DNA of 64,000 nt, taken from positions 14,217 to 78,216 of the forward strand of contig NZ_NTUP01000070.1 in assembly GCF_002561455.1 (NCBI RefSeq), given 5' to 3'. This document shows, piece after piece, positions 57,548 to 64,000 of this stretch. The notes under the pieces were generated by a model. It had not been told where the DNA came from, ran no database searches, and saw only the letters and a list, made by a program, of their open reading frames with translations. This DNA comes from Bacillus sp. AFS015802. GTDB lineage: Bacteria; Bacillota; Bacilli; Bacillales; Bacillaceae_B. Position 1 is the stretch's first letter, and every line of letters starts with the position of its first letter. The position numbers and the translations under genes are program-made.

Positions 57548-58336
57548 ATGATCAAAGCCATTCTGTTTGATTTAGATGACACATTATTATGGGATTCCAA
57601 AAGTATTGAAGAAGCCTTCAAAGCTACATGCAACTATGCATATTCGAAAGCGGGTACTGATCCAAAAGCACTTGAGTCAAGTGTCCGGGAAGCTGCCAGG
57701 GAGCTGTATGCCAGCTACGATACATATGAGTTCACGCAGAATATCGGGATCAATCCCTTTGAAGGACTGTGGGGGGATTTTCTGGATGATCATGATGAGC
57801 GCTTCCTGAAATTGAAAGAAATCGTTCCAGCTTATCGTAAAAAAGCTTGGACCATCGGCTTACAAACGTTAGGTATCCAGGATTCCGTACTCGGTGAAGA
57901 ATTATCGGAGAAATTTCGTCAGGAAAGAAACCAAAGGCCTTACGTATATGAAGATACATTCCGGGTGTTACAGGAGTTGAATGGGAAGTATCAACTGTTG
58001 TTATTGACGAACGGCTCCCCTCATCTGCAGAACACCAAGCTTGATAAAACACCTGAACTCCTTCCTTATTTTCAAGAAGTCATCATCTCAGGCGAAGTCG
58101 GTAAAGGAAAGCCGGATCGTGCCATGTTCGAACATGCCCTCGAGAGGCTGCAGCTTCAAAAGGAAGAAGTGATCATGGTCGGGGATAACTTAAATACCGA
58201 TATACTGGGAGCTTCCAATATGGGCATCACCACGATCTGGATTAATCGCCGGGGGCAAACGCCTCAACAGGTCGTACCGGATTATGAAGCGAAAGAACTT
58301 CATGAAGTGATCCATATAGTCAAGAACGTCCTATAA
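57548..58336 (+). CDS. HAD-IA family hydrolase
   Basis: This 262-residue enzyme has the nucleophile motif ILFDLDDTLLW (Asp at 8 and 10), a helical cap (about 20-120), motif II LLLTNGSPHLQ, motif III Lys in GEVGKGKPDRAMFEHAL and motif IV VMVGDNLNTDILGASNMG. The layout resembles 2-haloacid dehalogenase-like and phosphoglycolate/pyrimidine phosphatase-like HADs; the substrate is not readable. AAGGGAG is nine bases before ATG 57548; the ATG two codons earlier is close behind the same site. It ends with a hairpin at 58342. Confidence 0.84.
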   Translation: MIKAILFDLDDTLLWDSKSIEEAFKATCNYAYSKAGTDPKALESSVREAARELYASYDTYEFTQNIGINPFEGLWGDFLDDHDERFLKLKEIVPAYRKKAWTIGLQTLGIQDSVLGEELSEKFRQERNQRPYVYEDTFRVLQELNGKYQLLLLTNGSPHLQNTKLDKTPELLPYFQEVIISGEVGKGKPDRAMFEHALERLQLQKEEVIMVGDNLNTDILGASNMGITTIWINRRGQTPQQVVPDYEAKELHEVIHIVKNVL

Positions 58337-58341
58337 CCCCA

Positions 58342-58374
58342 GAGAGGCTTCGAATCATCGATGCCTCTTTATTT
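58342..58374 (+). terminator. Terminator after the HAD-IA gene
   Basis: AGAGGC pairs with GCCTCT around an interior stem TCGA/TCGA-type segment and is followed by TTATTTATT. Confidence 0.65.
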
Positions 58375-58503
58375 ATTCCATTCATCAGTCATAATACTCC
58401 AATCCCATTCATAGTATTCACCGATGTGCGGCAGGCTGGCATGAAAATTGAAATACCGGTGGATCGGGGTGACCACCTGTATTCCAAGGCAGGAGGTACT
58501 CTA

Positions 58504-58950
58504 ATGGGAAATGGGATATATCAGATGAATGTCTGTGGATCACGATCAGATGTATGGACGTTTATTCGTAATATGGACGCATGGGCACCTCTTGTTCCGG
58601 GATACAAGGAGCATGTTATGCACTCTGATCGTCAATCGACGTGGGAGTTCCATGTCCATTACGGCATGGTGAAGAAAAAGATTCATGTGAAGGTTTTGAT
58701 TACAGATTGGAATGAACCATCAGAAGTGAGGTTCACATTAAATGGCATTAATCAAAGGTTCACAGGAGCAGGATTTTTTAAAGCAGAAGAACTGGACGGT
58801 GCCCTTACAAGAATGACAGGAAGCTTATCGATTGAATCCACCAGTCCACTGGCAAAGCTCCTTCAAACCACCTTTGACAATATGATTGCAGAGCTCACAA
58901 AAGAATTGACGATGGCTGTTGGAAAAGCAATCGAAAGAGGGGGAGCGTAA
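58504..58950 (+). CDS. SRPBCC/CoxG-like lipid- or ligand-binding protein
   Basis: This 148-residue protein has the START/SRPBCC helix-grip pattern: GSRSDVWTFIRNMDAWAPLVPGYKEH at the start, a beta-rich centre (WEFHVHYGMVKKKIHVKVLITDWNEPSEVRFTLNG in several strands) and a long C-terminal helix (FDNMIAELTKELTMAVGKAIERGGA). CoxG-like members bind lipids or assist carbon-monoxide dehydrogenase, but no cox gene is near and the role is unknown. AGGAGG sits eight bases before the ATG at 58504; the open frame extends 26 codons upstream without a site. Confidence 0.8.
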   Translation: MGNGIYQMNVCGSRSDVWTFIRNMDAWAPLVPGYKEHVMHSDRQSTWEFHVHYGMVKKKIHVKVLITDWNEPSEVRFTLNGINQRFTGAGFFKAEELDGALTRMTGSLSIESTSPLAKLLQTTFDNMIAELTKELTMAVGKAIERGGA

Positions 58951-59092
58951 TCATCATGTATCCATTCAGGAAGATAGGGCACGTGTGTTATAATGATTTA
59001 TTTGAGTAAGAAGAATTGTTAGATGGAAAAGAACTACATACACTAAAGCATACCTAAAAAATGAATCTGTACAACGTAAAAGGAGTTATATC

Positions 59093-61675
59093 ATGCAAAA
59101 GCTTCACATACTTCGAGAAGAAGCCATAGAGGAAACGAAACGTAAAATAGAGGAAGATGTGAGACTCTTTCTTGAGAAACACGAAAAATGCCCGTCATTT
59201 CAAGAATATTTGACAGAAAGAAGCGCTTTTTTTCATCAAATCTGGCTGAATATCTGGCTGAATAAAGTAACAAACGATGTCCTTCGCAGTCATAAGAAAG
59301 CCTTTTTGCGTGAGAAAGGATACGATATTGAAGGTACCGATAAAAAGTTGATCAATAAGTTGTACCGAAATGAAATCAGGGAGTTTCAACCATTCCATAT
59401 CTTAAACTGGCTAAATGAAAATCCAATTTCTGAACAAGATTGGAAGGAGAAGCATCAACGGGTCCGAGAAGAATATCTGAAGAAAAAAGAAGAAAAAAAG
59501 AAGGCTGTTCTTCAGAAAGACATCCAAAAACAGCTCCTCTCCTTTATTCAGGATCAAATGGACAAGCTTAAGGATCACTGGTATGTAGAGTTGCGTTTTT
59601 TATTCGCTGATAAATGTATAAGCGATATCGGAACGAAAACAAAATACAGACCTCTTGAGCCGTATATGCTGGAGGAGAAATTAGAAGAAGAAGGCCGTTT
59701 TATCATGGGTTCCTTCACAACTGTTTCTGACTTTCTGACGGAATTCACCGGCTCGATCCACAAAAAGAGCGAACATTGGGATGGGCATGTATGGGAATAT
59801 GAAACTTTTTTCTATCCCTATGAACGATTTGTCTTTTACCACACCGAGCAGATCGTCTATCGCTCGCTCTTTCAACACATGCCCGAAGAATTAAAGGCTG
59901 GTTATGAAAATATATTCGGTCAGGAACTTTCTGAAGAAAGACTAAGCAGACTCAGTCATCATTTCCTCCTGACGTTAAAGTCCACTTTTTTCAAGATGAT
60001 CCAGCAGGAAGACATGGACGATTTACAAAGACTGATAGAAATTCCTTTTGATGCCGACATTCACCTTTCGATTTATGGAAAAGATCTCGAGAAGCGGGAG
60101 GAAAGAAAAGCGGCTGAATTAGCTGAATTAAAACGGAAGCAGGAAGAAGAAGAACGAATATTGGAAGACATCTTCGGACGTGAGTATAGCCCCTCGTTCA
60201 GAGGTGATATTCACTATATCCTTCATATCGGTGAAACCAATACAGGGAAAACCCATCAGGCGATCAGCCGTATGAAAGAAGCCGAAAGCGGCATGTACTT
60301 GGCACCTCTTCGCCTCCTTGCCCTGGAAGTATTCGATACATTGAATGCAGAAGGCGTACCATGCAACCTGAAAACGGGGGAAGAAGAAAAAGAAGTACCG
60401 TTGGCCAATCATGTGTCATCAACTGTAGAAATGTTTCGTGAAAAAGATGAATATGAAGTGATGGTCATCGATGAATCCCAGATGCTTGCCGATCAGGATA
60501 GGGGGTTTTCCTGGTATCGTGCCATTACTAAAGCAAGGGCAAAGGAAGTTCATATTATAGGAAGTGAAAATGTCCGGGAACTTCTGTTGGGATTAGTCGG
60601 GGACGGGAACGTCGAAATCCATCATTATAAAAGGGACACCCCCCTTGAGGTAGAGGCGAAAGAATTTCAGTTGAGACATGCTAAAAGAGGGGATGCCGTT
60701 GTTTGTTTTTCAAGGAAAAAGGTGTTGGATACCGCTTCAAGATTGCAAAATAACGGACATAAAGTCAGCATGATCTATGGAAGCATGCCTCCTGAAACGA
60801 GGAAAAAGCAGATGATGCAGTTCCTTGGGGGGAAAACGGATGTCATCGTTGCGACCGATGCCATCGGGATGGGGTTGAACTTACCGATACGCAGGATTGT
60901 CTTTCTTGAAACGGATAAATTTGATGGTACGAGAAGGAGAAGGCTGACGAGTCAGGAGGTAAAGCAGATTGCGGGTCGTGCGGGGCGAAAAGGGATGTAC
61001 AACCAGGGGAAAGTAGCTTTTACGAAGGATATCAAAGTGATGAGACAGCTCCTTGAGCAGCCTGACCAACCACTTGAGACGTTTGCCATCGCTCCCACCA
61101 GTGGAGTGTTCGACCGCTTTCAATCGTATTACCATGATATGGACACGTTCTTCTACTTATGGGACAAGTTCAAAAGTCCTTTTGGAACTGAAAAAGCGAC
61201 ACTTTTTGAAGAAAGGGAGCTTTATGAATTAATCCGCGGAACAGATATTGAAGCAAAGCTTTCCCTTAATGACCTTTACGGATTCCTCCACCTCCCTTTC
61301 TCGAAGAAGGAAGCGCAGTTGACAGAGCAGTGGCTCGAGTGCATGCATGCTATTGTAAGCGGTGAAGAACTGCCGGAACCTGAACTGAAGAATAAAAATC
61401 TTGAGCAAAAAGAAGTGTCGTATAAGGCTGTCGGACTTCATCTCTTGTTTTTATACCGCTTGGGCAGGCAGACGGAAGCCTATTACTGGGAAAGGGTCCG
61501 GGGTGAAATTGCAGAAGGCGTTCACGAAAGTCTCAGGACAGAGGTCACGAGTTTAACCCATACATGCCGACAATGTGGTAAGAAGCTTCCACCGAACTTT
61601 GGGTTTCCAATTTGTGATCGATGTCATGCAGCGAGAGTAAAAAGAAGAACAAGGAGAAAGCCTCCCCATCATTGA
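59093..61675 (+). CDS. SUV3-like superfamily 2 helicase with C-terminal zinc motif
   Basis: This 860-residue protein has a long charged helical N-terminus (1-370) of no recognised fold, then a helicase core: motif I GETNTGKT (380-387), motif II DESQ (460-463), VATDAIGMGLN (motif V) and QIAGRAGR (motif VI, 625-632). GETNTGKT and a DExQ-type motif II with IAGRAGR are features of SUV3-like RNA helicases, which in mitochondria work with an exoribonuclease. The last 40 residues hold a two-Cys-pair zinc finger (CRQC 825-828, CDRC 841-844) and a basic tail. It probably unwinds RNA in the cytoplasm; the partner is unknown. AAAAGGAG is nine bases before the ATG. Confidence 0.85.
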   Translation: MQKLHILREEAIEETKRKIEEDVRLFLEKHEKCPSFQEYLTERSAFFHQIWLNIWLNKVTNDVLRSHKKAFLREKGYDIEGTDKKLINKLYRNEIREFQPFHILNWLNENPISEQDWKEKHQRVREEYLKKKEEKKKAVLQKDIQKQLLSFIQDQMDKLKDHWYVELRFLFADKCISDIGTKTKYRPLEPYMLEEKLEEEGRFIMGSFTTVSDFLTEFTGSIHKKSEHWDGHVWEYETFFYPYERFVFYHTEQIVYRSLFQHMPEELKAGYENIFGQELSEERLSRLSHHFLLTLKSTFFKMIQQEDMDDLQRLIEIPFDADIHLSIYGKDLEKREERKAAELAELKRKQEEEERILEDIFGREYSPSFRGDIHYILHIGETNTGKTHQAISRMKEAESGMYLAPLRLLALEVFDTLNAEGVPCNLKTGEEEKEVPLANHVSSTVEMFREKDEYEVMVIDESQMLADQDRGFSWYRAITKARAKEVHIIGSENVRELLLGLVGDGNVEIHHYKRDTPLEVEAKEFQLRHAKRGDAVVCFSRKKVLDTASRLQNNGHKVSMIYGSMPPETRKKQMMQFLGGKTDVIVATDAIGMGLNLPIRRIVFLETDKFDGTRRRRLTSQEVKQIAGRAGRKGMYNQGKVAFTKDIKVMRQLLEQPDQPLETFAIAPTSGVFDRFQSYYHDMDTFFYLWDKFKSPFGTEKATLFEERELYELIRGTDIEAKLSLNDLYGFLHLPFSKKEAQLTEQWLECMHAIVSGEELPEPELKNKNLEQKEVSYKAVGLHLLFLYRLGRQTEAYYWERVRGEIAEGVHESLRTEVTSLTHTCRQCGKKLPPNFGFPICDRCHAARVKRRTRRKPPHH

Positions 61676-61757
61676 TTCATGAGCAAATCCTGAGTAAGAA
61701 GGCAGGTTCTATGATACGATCATGTATGAATTAAAAACGATGATAGAGGTGTTAAGA

Positions 61758-62477
61758 ATGAAGATTGAAGTCTGGTCAGATTATGTATGTCCATTCTGTT
61801 ATATAGGAAAACGCCGTTTAGAAAAGGCATTGGAGGCTTTCCCCCATAGAGATAAGGTTGAAATAGAATACAAAAGCTTTGAACTGGATCCGGGCGCTCC
61901 CGTCAATACGGAATATAGTATTCAGGAACTCCTTTCGAAAAAGTATGGGACATCTCTCGAGCAAGCTCAAAACATGACGGATAGTATGAGCCAGCAAGCG
62001 GCGGCCGTGGGGCTTGATTTCCGCTTTGATACCAGTGTTCCGACTAATACGTTTGATGCTCATCGCCTGACGAAGTATGCGAAAACGAAAGGGAAAGAAG
62101 CAAGTATGACTGAAATCCTGCTGTATGCTCACTTTACCCTGTCTAAACATATTGGTGACCGGGATACTCTAGTCGAATTAGCGAAACAAGCCGGGTTAGA
62201 AGAAGAGGAAGTGAAGGACGTCCTGAATGGAAGTGATTTTTCTCAAGAGGTTCGAAACGATGAAGCTGAAGCGGGACAGATCGGTGTCCAAGGTGTGCCA
62301 TTCTTCGTACTCAATCGTAAGTATGCGATTTCAGGTGCACAGCCAAGTGATGTATTTTTAAGTTCGATCCAAAAAGTGTGGGAAGAGGAAGCGAAGACGT
62401 CTCTTCTCAAGCCCCTTGGAACGGAAGGGATGGCCTGTGACGAGAATGGATGCGAGATACCATCGACGAAGTCATAA
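61758..62477 (+). CDS. DsbA-family thiol oxidoreductase (FrnE-like)
   Basis: This 239-residue cytoplasmic protein has a thioredoxin fold with active site CPFC (residues 11-14, in WSDYVCPFCYIGKRRLE) and the DsbA helical insertion. FDAHRLTKYAKTKGKE and GVQGVPFFVLNRKYAISGAQP (with the cis-Pro loop) are typical of the FrnE/2-hydroxychromene-isomerase-like branch. The C-terminal tail has two more Cys (ACDENGCEI). It probably catalyses disulfide exchange or isomerisation; no signal peptide is present. GAGGTG lies nine bases before ATG 61758; the upstream ATG 12 codons earlier is not supported by a site. Confidence 0.87.
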   Translation: MKIEVWSDYVCPFCYIGKRRLEKALEAFPHRDKVEIEYKSFELDPGAPVNTEYSIQELLSKKYGTSLEQAQNMTDSMSQQAAAVGLDFRFDTSVPTNTFDAHRLTKYAKTKGKEASMTEILLYAHFTLSKHIGDRDTLVELAKQAGLEEEEVKDVLNGSDFSQEVRNDEAEAGQIGVQGVPFFVLNRKYAISGAQPSDVFLSSIQKVWEEEAKTSLLKPLGTEGMACDENGCEIPSTKS

Positions 62478-62504
62478 TCCAATCGACAACTCTTTAAAAT
62501 AATG

Positions 62505-62544
62505 AAAAAAGCAAGCGGGAAAATGTGATCCGCTTGCTTTTTTA
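62505..62544 (+). terminator. Terminator after the DsbA-like gene
   Basis: AAAGCAAGCGG pairs with CCGCTTGCTTT around an 11-base loop and is followed by six T. Confidence 0.88.
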
Positions 62545-62592
62545 TTTCATACAGCTCCAGCGGCTAAGGGCATAGTCGCTTCGGCATTAGGT

Positions 62593-63723
62593 TTAATTAC
62601 TATAGAAGTTCTCGGTATAATATGGCTGGGATTTTTCGTTGAAGGCGACCCCTATCCCTAAATGCTCGTAGTGTGTCTGCAGGATGTTTTCTCTGTGACC
62701 TTTGGAATTCATCAGTCCTTCGTGGGCGAAGATGGAACTTAACTGACCGTACGCAAGGTTTTCACCGGCCGTGCGAAAGGCTATCTGATCTTCTTCCATG
62801 CGATCAAAGGGGGACTGCCCATCAAGATTAGTGTGACTGAAGTAATCCTGTTCCGCCATATCCAAACTGTGTTTCCTCGCCGTGTCCCTTACTTGACTAT
62901 CCCACGATAGAACGTTCAGTCCTTTTTCGACACGGGTGGCATTGGTCAGGTCAAAAAGCTGGAATTCAAACCCTTCCTTTAGTTCGGGACTTGCATCCGA
63001 ATAGAAGTTTTTCTTATTTGCTTCGAGATTTTCGCTGATGATCTGAATGGCCGTGACGGTGTCATTTTCATGCTTATCATAGAAGATGGTCACGTAGCTG
63101 CCGTCGACTTGGTAAACATCCTGTTCTCCGTTATTTTGCAGCTGATATAACGTGAGTCCTTTCCGGATATTTGTTAATGGCTTGCCAAGTTCACTCTGTA
63201 CCGTTTCTTTGGAGACACCCATTTTAATCCCTGAATCGGAGGATAGGAGATCCTGATTCGTGAACAGGCCGTTCACCTGTTGGTTTTGATCATAGGAGAC
63301 CATTAAGAAATTGCGATAATTTTCATGATAGGCATACCACGAAACACCATATTCATTACTGGACTTTCTTTTGGCTTCACCGAGCTCTTTTTCCACACTT
63401 TCTTTGGAATCCCCGAGTTCGATATTATAGATTGAGAACATTTGCTCACTGGGTACAGTCAAGGTCGGCTTCTCTACAGGTTCCTCTTCATTTGCTTCAG
63501 AGGGTTTTTCGAGATCCCGGAAAGAATCGTCCAGTTTTATCAGAAGAAGATTCACTTCCTGGTAGATTTGATCAAAGGCATCCTGTACTTTAGGATTGTT
63601 CTTCATTTCTTCAATTTTAGAAAGGACAGAATCGAAACCTGTCGCTTCCACTTTCTCTTCCCAAGCGGGCTTGGATATATAGGCAATCACAATGATCATG
63701 ATAAGAAAAAATAATCGTCTCAA
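62593..63723 (-). CDS. Exported CAP-domain protein (YlbC/YkwD-like)
   Basis: This 376-residue protein has an N-terminal signal-anchor (LFFLIMIIVIAYI), a CAP-associated regulatory domain (two repeats; IELGDSKESVEKELGEAKRK near 105 and IKMGVSKETVQSELGKPLT near 170) and a C-terminal CAP/SCP domain (about 255-376; HSLDMAEQDYFSHTNLDGQSPFDRM, GENLAYG and GHRENIL). Bacillus YlbC has the same layout. Location is outside the membrane or in the spore envelope; the activity of bacterial CAP domains is not settled. The start is TTG 63723 with GGAG nine bases before it. It is divergent from speD. Confidence 0.85.
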   Translation of the reverse strand: MRRLFFLIMIIVIAYISKPAWEEKVEATGFDSVLSKIEEMKNNPKVQDAFDQIYQEVNLLLIKLDDSFRDLEKPSEANEEEPVEKPTLTVPSEQMFSIYNIELGDSKESVEKELGEAKRKSSNEYGVSWYAYHENYRNFLMVSYDQNQQVNGLFTNQDLLSSDSGIKMGVSKETVQSELGKPLTNIRKGLTLYQLQNNGEQDVYQVDGSYVTIFYDKHENDTVTAIQIISENLEANKKNFYSDASPELKEGFEFQLFDLTNATRVEKGLNVLSWDSQVRDTARKHSLDMAEQDYFSHTNLDGQSPFDRMEEDQIAFRTAGENLAYGQLSSIFAHEGLMNSKGHRENILQTHYEHLGIGVAFNEKSQPYYTENFYSN

Positions 63724-63916
63724 ATGCTAACACTCCATTCTACCTTCCATTGTATCCAAAAAATTAATGAAGTAAAAAAGAAAGGCTTACTCACTTTGTT
63801 CAGTACCCATTCTACACGATCTTCAACCTCATTTGGCTGTTTTAGTATGGTTGGCTCTGGGTAAGATAAATGAATAAGGCATACTAACAACTATTACATA
63901 TAAGGGGAAATGCAAA

Positions 63917-64000
63917 ATGAAATTATCTCACGAAGAACGGATCCAACTGCATGAGTTCAATAATTTAACGAAATCATTAAGTTTTAATATGTATGATATC
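63917..64000 (+). CDS. speD: S-adenosylmethionine decarboxylase proenzyme SpeD, start only
   Basis: The window ends inside this gene. The first 28 codons encode a segment with LHEFNNLTKSLSFNMYDI, which closely matches the N-terminus of the E. coli type SpeD (LHGFNNLTKSLSF...). The enzyme supplies decarboxylated SAM for spermidine synthesis and carries a pyruvoyl group formed by self-cleavage further on. AAGGGG is nine bases before the ATG. The B. subtilis short SpeD does not begin this way, so this is the larger proteobacterial-style form. The 190 bases upstream show no riboswitch I can recognise. Confidence 0.82.
   Translation, partial: MKLSHEERIQLHEFNNLTKSLSFNMYDI

Noticed and set aside
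1-64000. CRISPR arrays, tRNA or rRNA genes, insertion sequences
   Set aside because: I saw no regularly spaced direct repeats, no tRNA cloverleaf or CCA-ended sequence, no rRNA stretches and no transposase ORF.

Overview
The window reads as a chromosomal segment of a spore-forming Bacillaceae (Bacillus sensu lato; a Rossellomorea-like marine or soil relative would fit, but the sequence alone does not fix the genus). The reasons are moderate GC, strong AGGAGG-type ribosome binding sites, GTG and TTG starts, short intergenic gaps with hairpin/T-run terminators, and typical Bacillus families: YhcN/YlaJ, CvfB/YitL, YpuA, a short Spo0M, YckD, LCP, NprR-type receptor, CstR, YkwC and YlbC-like CAP protein. 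No prophage, insertion sequence, CRISPR array, rRNA or tRNA was seen.

Layout. 1-9.9 kb: metal transporter, sporulation lipoprotein, MFS pump, purine permease under a purine riboswitch, CvfB, an MFS pump behind a leader-peptide attenuator, a C45 peptidase-like protein and a glycosyltransferase. 9.9-18.6 kb: msrA, then a cobalamin-riboswitch operon for corrinoid uptake and salvage (btuF, btuC, a btuD-cbiZ fusion, a frameshifted cobU, cobS, cobC-like phosphatase, a second CobU-like protein, PduO-type adenosyltransferase, then a probable alpha-ribazole transporter and kinase, cblT and cblS). 18.7-23.6 kb: LCP cell-wall ligase and proline biosynthesis (proC, proB, proA). 23.6-33.1 kb: leftward genes for a DnaQ-like exonuclease coupled to a cNMP-CBS-DUF294 protein, an MMPL transporter, a HAD phosphatase, a 23S rRNA methyltransferase, a DUF915 hydrolase and an M29 aminopeptidase. 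33.3-41.5 kb: an NprR-like quorum-sensing receptor with a 38-residue peptide gene, threonine aldolase, YckD-like and short Spo0M proteins, a CstA-family carbon transporter, a cory-CC-star/ArsA pair and an M24 peptidase-like protein.

41.6-51.9 kb: a reactive-sulfur (persulfide) regulon: CstR repressor, TusA, DsrE, TusA-rhodanese, two paralogous rhodanese-persulfide dioxygenases, two small rhodaneses, a TauE exporter and a DUF202 protein. Copies of an ATACC-N6-GGTAT operator precede several transcription units. Inside this block lie a YpuA-like protein, a two-component system whose kinase has a one-base frameshift in a T run, and a Gly/Pro/Tyr-rich protein. 52-64 kb: YkwC-type dehydrogenase, a peroxiredoxin with UGA at the catalytic position, DJ-1/PfpI protein, holin-like protein, PpiB, a probable structured RNA, HAD hydrolases, DUF948 and CoxG-like proteins, a SUV3-like helicase, a DsbA-like oxidoreductase, a CAP protein and the start of speD.

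The most interesting items are: (1) the apparent selenocysteine peroxiredoxin at 53284-53916, with an in-frame UGA in place of the peroxidatic Cys and a GGUC-loop hairpin starting at a SECIS-like distance; (2) a classic-looking translational attenuator with a 19-residue leader peptide upstream of the MFS gene at 5545-6768; (3) the NprR/peptide cassette; (4) the multi-site CstR regulon; (5) an uncharacterised rod-shaped RNA at about 55900-56132. All functional assignments come from reading the sequence and from family knowledge; no database search was run.
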